A stretch of 64,000 bases of DNA from Takakia lepidozioides (lineage: Eukaryota; Streptophyta; Takakiopsida; Takakiales; Takakiaceae), in contig CM060734.1 of the NCBI GenBank assembly GCA_030704615.1, positions 42,178,042 through 42,242,041 of the forward strand, given 5' to 3'. The notes under the pieces were generated by a model. It had not been told where the DNA came from. It worked only from the letters and a program-made list of their open reading frames with translations, and searched no databases. Within the stretch, counting starts at the first letter, position 1; each line of letters begins with the position of its first letter. Below are positions 45,690-56,614 of the stretch, in pieces. A program made the position numbers and the translations under genes.

Positions 45690-47560
45690 AGGTTCTTGGG
45701 AGGTCTTAGCAGGCCGTGTGTCAATCGGCGTCTGCTCAGCTGCACCGTGGTGGAGGCGTGGTGGTTCTCACAGAGCGATCCGACAGTACCTGACTACAGA
45801 CACAAGCAGCACACACAAGAGGTCCTTTTGGATTGATGGTTGATCAAATCCTCCATGGGTCATGACACAAGGTCAAGGACAATGTGGTGAGGGCAGCTTC
45901 TTCTTTCATCTATTTCGACCTGTTTTTCCCTCTCATCAGACTCGGCCCTGAGATGCATATTGAATTTTGTACTTTAGCTCATTGGGTGGATCTGTGGTGG
46001 TTAGGAGTGACTTTGACAAGCTACTGCTGATATAGCAATAGGAAAGTATCCAAAAACAGATAACATAGGGTAGGAGAAGCACCTTCTTCAACACATTTCA
46101 CCCTGTTTTCCCCTCTTATCAGAATCGGCCCTACATTTCCATGTTGAATTCTGCAAGTTAGTTGATTGAGTGAACCTTTGGTATTTTGAAGTGACTTTGA
46201 CATGATATTGCCAATGTAAGACAGGAAAGTATCCAAAAACAGGTAAACAGAGACGAGGAGAAGCTGTGGGATGAATACTTTTCTGACCCCAGCCAATGGT
46301 GGGACAAACGAGGCAAAGGTGAATGCCTGCAGATTACCAGATGTCATTCTGAAGGCTGCACACACAAGCTGCACACACAAGAGGTTCTTTAGGGTTGATG
46401 TTCGGTGAAATCCTCCATGGGTCATGACACAAGGTCAAGGACAATGTGGTGAGTGCATTTTCTTCTTCAACCTATTTCTGCCTGTTTTACCCTCTCATCA
46501 GACTCGGCCTTGAGATGCGTATTGAACTCTGTAAGTTAGTTCGTTGGGTGGATCCGTGGTGGTTAGGAGTGACTTTGACAAATTACTGCTGATGTGGCAG
46601 CAGGAAAGTATCCAAAAATAGATAACATAGACGAGGAGAAGACACCTTCTTCAATACATTTCACCATGTTTTCCCCTCTTATCATAATCTGCCCTACATT
46701 TCCATGTTGAATTCTGCAAGTTAGCTGATTGAGTGAACCTTTGGTAGTTTAGAGTGATTTTGACATGATACTGCCAATGTGACACAGGAAAGTATCCAAA
46801 AACAGGTAAACAGAGATGAGGAGAAGTTGTGGGATGAATACTTTTCTGACCCCAGCCAATGGTGGGACAACCAAGGCAAAAAGATGAATGCATGTTAGAT
46901 TACCAGATGTCATTCTGAATGCTGCAGACTCGGCCTTGAGATGCATATTGAATTCTATAAGTTAGTTTGTTGGGTGGATCTGTGGTGGTTAGCAATGACT
47001 TTGACAAGTTACTGCCAATGTGGCAGCAGGAAAGTAACCAAAAACAGATAACATTTATGAGGAGAAGGCACCTTCTTTACACATTTCACCCTGTTTTTCC
47101 CTCTTATCAGAATTTGCCCTAAATTTCCATGTTGAATTCTGCATGTTAGCTGGTTGAGTGAACCTTTGGTAGTTTGGAGTGACTTTGACATGATACAACC
47201 TATGTGACAACACGAAAGTATCCAAATTAAACAGGTAACAGAGATGAGGAGAAGCTGTGGTATGAATACTTTTCTGACCCCGGTCAATGGTGGGACAACG
47301 TTGGCAAAAAGGTGAATGCCTGTCAGATTACCAGATGTCATTCTGAATGCTGCAGACACAAGCTGCACACACAAGAGGTCTTTGTTTTACTCTCTCATCA
47401 GACTCAGCCTTGAGATGCATATTTGAATTGGGTGGATCTGTGGTGGTTAGGAGTGACTTTGACAAGTTACTGCCGATGTGACATCAGGAAAGTATCCAAA
47501 AATAGATAACATAGATGAGGAGAAGCTCGTTGGTCGATCTATGGTGTTTTGTAGTGATTT
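45690..47560 (+). repeat. Tandem array of OSB-like gene fragments
   Basis: Two related half-units alternate (about 200-280 bp each): type a ending ..aacatagacgaggagaag, and type b with the coding-like end. They occur as a (about 45,880), b (46,077), a (46,440), b (46,645), a (46,925), b (47,063) and a (47,380). Type b encodes LWDEYFSDPSQWWDNR in one frame, which resembles the DNA-binding repeat region of plant OSB proteins. OSB proteins bind single-stranded organellar DNA. Stops and indels in every unit show no product is made. The type b units are followed by a phrase resembling PPR text (LPDVILNAA). Confidence 0.55.
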
Positions 47561-47706
47561 TTGATATATTACTGTAGGTAGGGTTGGGGTGTTTGCTGAA
47601 AGAACTTCACGCCATCAATATCAGCTGATTCAGCTGCTAGCAACAAGGCTGAGGATGTATTCATGGTTTATACACAGGTGAAGAGAGCCCATACGCCCAA
47701 GTATCC

Positions 47707-48340
47707 TTGCCTCAGCCCCCTACTAGGAACAAGCTTCATGTGGATGACGACTTCCTGACATCCAAACTGTGGCCATATTTGGAAGGAGCTGCCAAGGCTG
47801 CAAGCATTCTAGAATATGTAAAATCTCAACACCTGTTTGGACAAGCACCAAAACAAACATATGAAAAGGTAAGCGCCCCACCTTCTCACTGGCTAGATTG
47901 GGACGAGCCCTCATTTGCTTCTTGTAGATTTATTTCTGATTTTCAAAGTGCAAACCTTGATGGCGAGTGTACGTGCTAATGTGTGTAGTCTGGAGCACAT
48001 GGGTCATGAAAATATAGGAGAAGGGCCTAAGTGTAGGGCCTTCCGTCGTTGGTTTGTTCCATTGTTTCCACTGGCATAGTGGTTTTGTGGGCTGCTTGTG
48101 GAGGGGGCTGTCTGGTTTGTTTCCTTTCATGTTTTTAGCAGTCCCAGCTTGTCATCCCATAAGCGCCATCATTACTGTTTTTGGGTTGCTTGTGGAGGGG
48201 CCCCAGCACCTCATAAGCATATGGGAGCCTAGCAGCCCTGGGAAGGGGCAAAGAGCTTCATGGTGACATTATCAAAGCTGGAATTGTACCAGATGTCATT
48301 CTGAACATTCCCCTGGTGTACATCTACATCAAATGTGAGC
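47707..48340 (+). pseudogene. Unrecognised ORF and PPR fragment inside the CACTA element
   Basis: The frame 47,707-47,979 (90 codons, start MPQPPTRNKLHVDDDFLTSK) looks coding in its first 60 residues, ends near a possible donor (aaaag|gtaagc at about 47,868), and is not recognised. At 48,250-48,335 a PPR segment is visible (HGDIIKAGIVPDVIL). Both are probably captured gene pieces. Confidence 0.35.
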
Positions 48341-48589
48341 CTAGCAGCCCTGGCTAGAGAAGAACATGAAGAGGGCTTACAATTTCATTCGTCTGGGCGT
48401 AGACATTGCTGGCAATGAGAAGAAGGCAGGAAAGCAGTTCAGTGTTCCTAGCATGCATGCGGAGACGCCGTGTAGAAGTTAGGCTCAGACTTTTATCATG
48501 GCTGGATTTTGTTGATAGTGTTCCAGCACTTACTCTCTGGGATTCTATTTTATTTTGTGGAGCTTGAATCCCCAATGGTACTTCTTTCA

Positions 48590-49477
48590 CTACAATAGTG
48601 GTATGTGTTCCACCTCTAGTCATGTTCCTATCACTTGCACGCCACTGTTAAGTGGTAGTAATTTGTATAGTGGTATAATTTAAAACTGTAAGAGTAGCCA
48701 AATACACACAATTGCCTCCATTACCACTCATGTAGTGGTATAAGTAATAACCTATATATTATTGTATTAGTGGTATGAATTCCTCCAGTGGTATTCCTAA
48801 TCACTTACACACCACTCTGTTAGTAATCATTCCAATCCATAGTTCCCACTCAGAGAGACACCATGGATGATTCAAATAGCTTACATACCACTATGTGGGT
48901 AATCATTCCAATGACCTACTGAGAGACGTCATCCACTCACATAACCACAGTTTGAGTGATATTGTATATTTTGAGTTTTCATAGAATGATTCTGTGAGTC
49001 ATTTCGCGATCACTCAACAAGTGGTTTCGGAAGTCATTGGTTTTTCACTCCATCCATTTCGTAGCACCGACACAGGACACGTGTCCATGCTGAGAGTGTC
49101 GCCACGTGTCAACATAATCTCCAATATCATCCACGGACCACTGATTTCCACGTGTCCACTTGAAAACGGAAGTGGTTACTTTACCACTATGACACGTCAG
49201 TTTATCACTGTGACACGTCAGGAAGTGGTTGGTTTATCTCAGTGACACGTCATTGACACGTCACATTGGTGAGTTTACACGTCACAGTGGTTAATTTACC
49301 ACTGTGACATGTCAACGAACAGGTGGACCCGTACGTGAGTGGTTCGAACCACTGTCCTTAACCATGGATGCCACGTAATGTCTTTTACCACTCACTTGTC
49401 CTAATCCACTGGTTCTTCATCACTCTGGGGCCAGAGTGGTTTAGTGTCTTTTACCACTCAAAATGAGTGGTTAACAG
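48590..49477. repeat. CACTA right subterminal repeats
   Basis: Dense agtggtaa/ttaccact units, then a stretch rich in gacacgtcag and cacgtgtc (49,075-49,330), then gagtggtt units up to the terminal inverted repeat. The set is analogous, not identical, to the left subterminal region. Confidence 0.7.
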
Positions 49478-49506
49478 AGTGGTTATTCCACGTTTTTCTT
49501 CTAGTG

Positions 49507-50344
49507 AATGTATCACTGCCCATACTACAGCTAGACGCTCCCCTTCATATGAACTATACTTCGCCTCGGCATCATTGTTCGAGCGGCTAGCATATACCAC
49601 TACAAACTCTCTTCCCTCATCATCCACCTGTGTGAGCACTGCCCCAATCCCCAACATACTCCAATCCGTATGTAGCTGGATAGACCGCCCCCGAATAGGC
49701 GTAGAAGTCAATCGAGCCTTGAGTTCTTCAAAGGCTTCCTCCTGCTCCTCCTCCCACTGCCATTCCTGACCGACCTTGGTCAACTTGGTAAGAGCCTTTG
49801 CAATGCTGCTAAATCCCTTGACAAACCGTCGATAGTAGTTTGCCAACCCCATGAAAGGACGAACTCTGCTAACATCGATGGGCTTGTAGGACACCGTTTC
49901 CTCCCGAAAGTCCAAAGTAAAGCCCATCGGGTATAACACAGCCCAACCAACAAGCACATCATAAGACATCGCGTCCGTAACAATGGCTTTAGCTCTCATG
50001 ACAGAGCCATCTGTAGGATGATCTGGCTGCAATTGAATGAAGAGCCCATGGCGTGTAATCCCTTGTGCCTTCTCTGAACCGCCCAAAGATGTTTGAATTT
50101 AGAAAGGGCAAAGCTCCAAATCCGCCAATGTAAGGCCCAAGCCTACAATTGCTGCTCTCCCCAACATCAATGGTTGTGCTCCCGAGTCCAACAAGACCCA
50201 TAGTGGCCTATACCTCATCTCGGTTGGGCCACCCAATTGAAACACTCCATCCTGATTGTCCACCAGGACTATCCTAGGAGTCACCATGCTGCGCTCAATG
50301 GCTGGTCTAGCTGGCAATTCCTGCAACCTTGCAGCTGCCGCCAT
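49507..50344 (-). pseudogene. Gypsy copy 2: protease, RT thumb and RNase H
   Basis: Minus-strand frame 50,344-50,099 holds an aspartic protease with LLDSGAQPLMLG (DSG triad). After a frame change the frame 50,086-49,507 runs from the end of the protease region (SYDVLVGWAVLYPMGF) straight into RVRPFMGLANYYRRFVKGF, the region after the RT core. The RT fingers and palm are deleted at about 49,880 and the joint is in frame. RNase H follows (LHTDWSMLGIGAVLTQ, YSSYEGERLAVVWAVIH) up to the CACTA insertion at 49,506. Without RT core this copy cannot copy itself. Confidence 0.85.
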
Positions 50345-52388
50345 GGCGCAGCTGTGGCTGACTTCACCCTCGATCTAAAGCATCCAAAGACTGCACCTTA
50401 TCTGTTATCTTCGCAGATAGTGCCGATGCATCATCACTTTCACAGAGTCTAGCTGCTAGTCTGAACACAGCAGCTGACCAAATCCCCGACATTGCAATGG
50501 TCATTGTAGAAAATAATGGAGCTTGGCAAACCGTCGTAGCCGCCCCCAACAATGTATTGGATGCACCTTGCTTTGCAGCACCACCCACTGGTATTTCCCG
50601 AGCCACACCAACTCTCCCCAATGACACTCGTGGCTCTATCTCTGACACACTTGGGCGAGCGGGTGCCATTGATGGCGTAGGTGGCACTGTCTCAGCCAAT
50701 GTAAAGGATTGTGGAAGCCTTGTCTGACGACTTGTTTCCCCCCTTTGTGGATCAAAATCCACATCCGCTCCTCTTGGCTCAGGAGTATGCGTTGCTGCTC
50801 GTGTGACAGCAGCAGCAGAGTCCAATATATGCAATGGCCCTGCAAGTGCGGCTCCACACATGAAGCCCATACCAATCTAATATTCCCTAGGCATAGGAGG
50901 TTGTGCAGGTGGGGCTTGAACCTCAAGCCTTGGAACTGGCGCAACATGAGTAGTGGCCATGGCAGCAAAACGTTGCTCTAGCTGGGCAAGTCTATCCACC
51001 ATGCCTTGGTCATGACCTTAACCTTGACCCTATGCTCCTTGGTTTTGGTTACGACCTCCACCCCGACCTCTGTCTCCTCTATCTCTCTGGACTACATTGC
51101 CTCATCCTCGGCCACCATTGTTCCCTTGGAACTGGCCTGGCCGTAGCTCAAGATGCAAACCATAACAATGGGCCTCCTCATGCCCATACTTTCCACAATG
51201 CCCACACTGTAGTTGTGTAGGTTGTGCCTGTGCCAGCCCTTTGCCTCTCTCCGGGCAATCCTTCTTGACATGAGGTCCTCCCACAATCCCAACAAATCAC
51301 ACCCGACTGTTGTTGGACTAAGGAACGAAGGAAGAGACCTCTACATTTGAGATCCTCTCTGTCATTCCCTCGGCTTCACCTGGGCCCCCTTGTTGCCTTG
51401 AGCACGTTGGGATAGTGGTTGTTGTTGGCTAGGAGCCCACTTTGTTGTGTCTCCTTGCCAAACCCCACCATAACCATTCGCTCATCCACCAAATTGAGCT
51501 CTATCCGCTCTCCCAGCAAAAACACATTGTCGCACCGCATCCCGCACCTTTTTCCTCAGCTCCTTATCCAGGATCCCATACCAGAACTGGACTACCTGAG
51601 CTTCTGTAACCCCTTGGGTTACGTTTATCAAGCGCCTCATGCGAGAGTAAGCCTCCCTCAACTCTCAGTAGACCTTCGTTGGAACTCTTGCAAGCTCCGC
51701 AACTTCTCTGTCCTTATCCCTTGGTAGTTTCTCCTCAACTCCTCGAAGAACTCCACAACTGGGTTAAAGGCAGGCACGGGTGCTGGTGCTGCAACAGGAG
51801 CTTGAGTGGATTTCCCAGCTCCTGTACCACTTGTCCCACTACTGATGCTTACAGTTGGAGATGTTTGTGTAGCTGCTGATGTCGCCACTACCCTTGTGCC
51901 TCTAGTGATGGAGACATAGTTATGTGACCAATACTCTCGCCACTCCTCAATCTCCACCGCATGTCCCCGCCTAACTTCATGGTAATCATCCATGGGCGGG
52001 CCTTCAAGGTGCTGGAATAGCCCCTTCCACGCCATAAAGGGCGTAAACAGTTGTGGATTGCGCATTTGCTGCAAATCACACCAACTGTCAAACTCTTGTA
52101 TGAAGTCATCAAGCTCGATGGTGCCCACAGCTCCAGAGTACCTACGTGGCCCTTTGGTAGCTCCATACATCTCCTCCATCGTGTCCCACAACAATGGCAC
52201 AGAAATGACTTGCACTCTTGGCGAGAATCCTCCTGACTCTGAATCTGAACCTTCCTCAGAAGACACTGAAGGTAAAGGTGGCCTAAACCGCACACCTCGT
52301 CTTGTATACCCACTAGTATCGCTGGTGCTCGTACTGACACTCCCCTCAGCAACTGGTGGAACCTCCGTGATGAAAACTCACAACCCAA
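50345..52388 (-). pseudogene. Gypsy copy 2: gag with zinc knuckle
   Basis: From about 52.39 kb on the minus strand: a capsid-like gag (frame 52,293-51,658: MEEMYGATKGPRRYSG, FIQEFDSWCDLQQ, MAWKGLFQHLEG, then a Ser/Thr/Pro-rich linker). The 51.66-51.3 kb part is in shifted frames. A CCHC knuckle follows (CGHCGKYGHEEAHC, C-x2-C-x4-H-x4-C, about 51,190-51,230). A linker frame at 50,870-50,364 then leads to the protease. The start codon is not clear and no 5' LTR like the 3' LTR is visible upstream, so the 5' end is lost or replaced. Confidence 0.75.
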
Positions 52389-52399
52389 CCGGTTGTCAA

Positions 52400-53190
52400 C
52401 TTGTCTCTAATCCCCACTTTCCACAAGGTAACCGGGTAGAGATTGTTGCGGCTACTGGTTCAAGCAGGAATAATAGGTTTCTAACGTAGACCTGTATCTG
52501 CACCTGCATCCACCGCAAGCACATGGTCTGCTGGTCATCAACCCAGCCTCACCATAGAAGAAACACTCGTGGTCTTGCTGGTCATCACTCCAGCCTCACC
52601 ACCGACAGCATAAGATTGGCCGGTGATCAAATCCGGACCAACCTCCTATGAAAACAAGCGCCCACACAAAGCTAACATAGCGCACAGTCAAGCATGTAGG
52701 TGTGGAGGGGATCCAAACACAAGAAAATCAAGACAACAACCCCCCCACACCAAAAACACTCCACAGTGTCGCTCATGTAAGGACACTCCAGCCCAAACCC
52801 GGACTGACTCTTGCCTCCACCTACGGAAAGGTTTTGGCCTACAGCGATGGTGAAAGACTATGGAGAAGAGAAACTAAGGCAATTCCTAACCCCAGAATGC
52901 TCTCATCCCACCACTCTCCCTTCTGTCTCTATCCACTCGCTTGTATGGTTGTGGCAAGTATCCTTCAAATATTCCTCAATCAATTCTTCAAGAGCTCTTC
53001 AACATTGTCCACCAAAGCTCCTCGAAAGGTCCTCCAATACTCCATCCTCCCCTCTTTCTAGAAGCAATGTCCTCGTTGTTCGAATTTTCAAAAGCTTGAA
53101 TTGCCAATTGAGCATTTGCAAGATTTTTCACCGATACTCACGTAGCTTCATGTAATGGAAATCTTTTCCATAAAACCAAGTATTCCAATA
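52400..53190. other. No recognisable gene; short duplicated phrase
   Basis: A phrase gtctgctggtcatcaaccca / gtcttgctggtcatcactcc with ...gcctcacca is duplicated at about 52,526 and 52,571. No LTR like that at 42.6-43.2 kb and no primer-binding site could be identified, so the upstream limit of Gypsy copy 2 is uncertain. Confidence 0.35.
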
Positions 53191-53203
53191 TCTTATGTTG
53201 CCC

Positions 53204-53610
53204 TCATTTGTATGTGTTTTTTTTCAGAACACGGTCGACCTCCCACTCTTCATTTCCGTCTATCAACTCTGGTAAAAGTTGTGGTTCTTGATTATCTTTT
53301 AATATTGATGGTTGAGGTTTGTAACGACGTAGTAGAGAACCGTGAAACACCGGGTGGATCTTCATATGTAGTGGTAATTCCAGCTTGTATGCTACTGCTC
53401 CAATTCGTTTAATGATCGAAAAACGACCAATAAACCGTGCCCCTAGTTTTCGCAATCCAATGATGTGTAAGTTGGTTGTAGACAACCACACTTGATCCCC
53501 AACTGCAAATTCCTTATCTCGTTGATATGCATTTGTATACTGCTTTTGGCGATTTTGGGCAACCATCAGCTTATCTTTAGCTTAACGTACTTGGGCCGTC
53601 GAATTTGTTG
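53204..53610 (-). pseudogene. Chromovirus-type Gypsy integrase C-terminus (fragment)
   Basis: The frame 53,566-53,204 gives KEFAVGDQVWLSTTNL, LGARFIGRFSIIKRIG, AYKLELPLHMKIHPVFHGSL and then IDGNEEWEVDRVL, the usual end of a Ty3/Gypsy integrase followed by the start of a chromodomain. The chromodomain is cut after its first strand. This is a different Gypsy lineage from the two PHD-finger copies. No other part of it is recognised nearby. Confidence 0.85.
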
Positions 53611-54196
53611 CACAAATGCGTTAGTTGCGGCTACCTTGGATAACTCTTCATTTGATAGCTTGAACTTTGTAAAAGTTATTGTATATTTGGGTGTTCGCCA
53701 TACATTGAAAAGAAATGTGTCTCTTTCGTTGACGCGTTGACCGACGGAAACTACTTTAGCGTAGAGGATGAATGCAGGGTTGACTGGACCAAAATGGACG
53801 TTTTAGATGACTGCAATTGATGGTGTCCTCAATTGAATTTGAATTAACTAATTAAAACCAACAAATATATATGTCATTGGATTCCTAGCTTCAATACGCA
53901 CCCATAGCAACTCTCAAATCATGAATTTGATAAGAAATGACTCAGTTATGGACTTTTGAACACCGTCATTGTGGACAGTTACCGCAGTGAATGAAATTAT
54001 AATGGACTCAAGTTCTCCTATGTACCATTGGTGGGTTCCATTAAAATTTGGAGATAAGGTGGCCATTTTGGTCCACATCATAGATATGGATTTGAAGTGG
54101 CAAAATCATTTGTCATTTAACTCATATTATATATGTCAAAATTAGGCTTTTGAAAAGTCCATAGCTTTTGTTTTTTGGATTTTTGGTGTCATTTTC

Positions 54197-54316
54197 TTTC
54201 TAGAAGTATTCAATGGCTAGGTGGCATATTGATTTTTTTTTTGTAAACTATAATTTTTAGTTTTTCATAATTTCTCTAAATAATAGATTAAAATATTTAA
54301 TACTTCTAGAAAGAAA
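54197..54316. repeat. Perfect 18-bp inverted repeat
   Basis: tttctttctagaagtatt at about 54,194-54,211 is matched exactly in inverse orientation at 54,299-54,316, around a loop of about 87 bp in AT-rich DNA. It could form a hairpin or be the end pair of a short element. Confidence 0.6.
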
Positions 54317-54439
54317 GTATTAAATATGTTCAGTATACCATTATCTATTGCTAAGAAAATATTTTGGATAGTATCCTCAGCTTTTTGTTTTTTTTTGTCA
54401 TGGACTTTCATGGATCTGTCGTTTTTGGTCCACTCAACC

Positions 54440-54680
54440 CTACAACTGCCCTAGAGTAGATATAGGGTGCCATAGTTCCATGTCAGCGTTGCCATGTCAT
54501 TGTCACCACGTCATTGTCGCCATGTTTCGTAGCCACGTCATCGTCGCCATGTTTCGTCGTCAAATGTTTTGTTACTTGTCTGGACTGCCCTCCCGAAAAA
54601 CGCCAATAGAACTTGTCGCGCCAAGTTTTTTGGAGCTGCCTGGATTGCCCGGTTCTTGATCTTCTTGAATTGCAGGAAGG
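54440..54680 (+). repeat. Repeat fragment shared with 63,830-63,960
   Basis: atagggtgccatag is followed by a small tandem array of gccacgtcatcgtcgccatg-type units (54,480-54,560) and further on by ctggattgcccg. The same succession is at 63,850-63,940 just after a Gypsy integrase fragment, so it may be LTR sequence of that element. Confidence 0.55.
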
Positions 54681-55440
54681 ATTTCACACGCCGATCACAG
54701 ATGAGACATTCGCAGATTATGAGTACAGCGCAGGAGCTCTCACAGATGGTGGGACAACCACAACCGCAAGATATGGCTTTTCCTAATGCACGTGATGTGA
54801 AGATGTTTGTCTATCCTGCAAATGTGGGCTTTTGGCTCCTGTTAGTACCATGATTTGGTATTTAGCCTGATGTTTATAAAGTTCTCGGGAGAGTCAGCTT
54901 GGTCTTAGCAAGCCGTGTTTCAATCTCTGTTTGCTCAACTGCACCGTGGTGGTTCTCACAAACCAAACCAACATTACCTAACTACAGACACAAGCAACAC
55001 ACACAAGAGTTCATTTTTGGGTTGATGGTCGGTCAAATCCTCCATGGATCATGACACAAAGTCAAGGACAATGTGGTGAGGGCACCTTCTTCTTCGACCT
55101 ATTTCAGCATGTTTTGCACTCTCATCAGACTCGGCCCTGAGATGCATATTGAATTCTGTAAGTTAGCTTGTTGGATGCTACTATAATAATTAGGGTTGGG
55201 GTGTTTGCTGGAAGAACTTCACGCTTTCAATGTCAGCTGCTAGCAGCAAGGCTGGGGATGTATTCATGATTTGTACACAGGCAGGGATAGTTGAAGGACC
55301 AGGGATAGAGGTCCAGATTCATCCAAGAGGGCCGGATTTCAAACACAAGATTACTTTTGATTCCCTGTGGATCAATAGCTACAAGAAATCTGCGTGGGTA
55401 GATGGTCAACTGGAAACAACTTTTGGTATGTCGCTCTAAT
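54569..55440 (+). pseudogene. OSB-like (organellar ssDNA-binding) gene fragment
   Basis: An exon-like frame at 54,690-54,850 (LSQMVGQPQPQDMAFPNARD) is followed by intron-like DNA. The frame 55,230-55,439 gives VQIHPRGPDFKHKITFDSLW, which resembles the PDF motif of plant OSB proteins (PDFKHK followed by a LW). The stretch 54,880-55,160 is the same intronic sequence that occurs in the CACTA array (45,700-45,960) and inversely at 59.9-60.25 kb. OSB proteins act in mitochondria and plastids in DNA maintenance. The exon set is incomplete; I call it a pseudogene with moderate certainty. Confidence 0.45.
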
Positions 55441-55479
55441 AGTGTGGATCCAACCACTTGGTAGGAGCAATATTAGTGG

Positions 55480-55685
55480 GAATGACATAATAATATACAC
55501 GTGGCACATGGTACCTAGTAATATACACGTGGCACGTGGTACCTAGGCTATGTGGCAGATCTGACACGTTATATATATACCACGTTGCAATAAACTTCCA
55601 CGTGGCAAATAGACCATGTGAAAACCTCTTCCAAGTGGCAACTGGACCACGTACCACGTGGTAAGAGTTTTCTAGGTCCACCACG
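55480..55685. promoter_or_regulatory. Dense cluster of CACGTGG (G-box-like) motifs
   Basis: Within about 200 bp CACGTGG or its complement CCACGTG occurs repeatedly, several times as cacgtggca, with further cacgtt/aacgtg variants. The phrase atatacacgtggcac is duplicated at 55,492 and 55,523. The spacing and palindromic nature could reflect a promoter or the arms of an imperfect foldback. No gene start lies directly next to it. Confidence 0.4.
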
Positions 55686-56159
55686 TTATTAGGTCTAATA
55701 TCGTCAAAGGAAATCTGTTTTTTGTTCTACTGGCTGCAAATTACCTTTCATATAATGATTAATGTGTCATCAAAATATGACATAAATCGGGTCAAGAAAA
55801 TAAGCCAAGTTTGGCAGTAATTAGGCTAATCATTGTCTCTATGTTGTTCCCTTTGATCATTCAACTCTTTCACGGTAGAGAGAACTGCTGAAGGACTTAG
55901 TCAAGCGTGGTTTTAAGTGGCTCTCTGTCTACTACAACATGCTGGCCCTTGAGCTGGAAATTCCCCAAGTTCAATTGAAGTCAAGTGCGTATGCAGCCCT
56001 ATGACCAAAGCAGTAGTGAACCACAGGCTGTCTTGTAATCTCCCTGTCCGCCATGGATATGATCTGCACAATGAGATTGTATTGTCAAAAACACAATAGG
56101 AAATTCTAGAAATTAGGCTGATAACAGAGGCTACGGAATAACAGGGGGGGGGAGAAAAT

Positions 56160-56335
56160 GACCTGGATATGATCAGCACCAAGAAGCCGTTGATTGCATT
56201 TCAGAGCCTCATGGAGGTATCGTAGGGCGACTTGGATATTACCCAACCCCTCCTCCATAATTGCCATATTGATATAGGTAGCTGCTGTGTTTGGGTGTAA
56301 AGGTCCACATGTCAAGTGCAGCAGTACAGAGCTCG
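56160..56335 (-). pseudogene. CLU/FRIENDLY (clustered mitochondria) TPR exon
   Basis: The minus-strand frame reads [20 protein letters not shown] and then [20 protein letters not shown] and [11 protein letters not shown] before a donor-like site (atccag|gtcatt). This is very close to the TPR region of plant CLU proteins, which govern mitochondrial distribution. Neighbouring CLU exons were not found on either side, so it looks like an isolated captured or left-over exon. Confidence 0.7.
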
Positions 56336-56614
56336 GTTTTTGTAACTACACATACACCACTATTCCCAAGGCCCCCCTAAATTTAGAGTACATTGCCTGC
56401 GATGATGAGCATGTACAGTGACATCATTTAGAAATATGGCATTAATATCTATCAATCACAATGGAGTTTCACCCTCAAGTACAGAAGCATGTCATAGCAC
56501 ACAATGGGACATCTTCATCACAACTCAGGAATCAGACCTCTTGACACTGGCAGAGGCGACAGGTTTGCATGAGAGCAAAAGTTGGAGGACAGACAACATA
56601 ATTTAGAATTACTA

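Larger units (their letters stand above)
44162..49506. mobile_element. CACTA (EnSpm-like) element inserted in Gypsy copy 2 RNase H
   Basis: Both ends read CACTAGAAGAAAAACG inward, and the 29-bp terminal inverted repeats (44,162-44,190 and 49,478-49,506) differ at one position. The element is flanked by AAT on both sides (44,159-44,161 and 49,507-49,509), the 3-bp duplication expected for CACTA elements. Removing it would restore the RNase H frame (IHF on one side, FRCYLYGN on the other). No transposase frame is visible in 5,345 bp, so it is non-autonomous. It carries an OSB-like array, a PPR fragment and an unrecognised ORF, as gene-capturing CACTA elements can. Confidence 0.9.

Noticed and set aside
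50497-50981. Plus-strand frames in the Gypsy copy 2 region
   Set aside because: Antisense to gag-protease linker sequence; no domain.
53204-53610. Part of the same Gypsy element as 49.5-52.4 kb
   Set aside because: Its integrase end has a chromodomain start instead of a PHD finger and different sequence, so it is another lineage.
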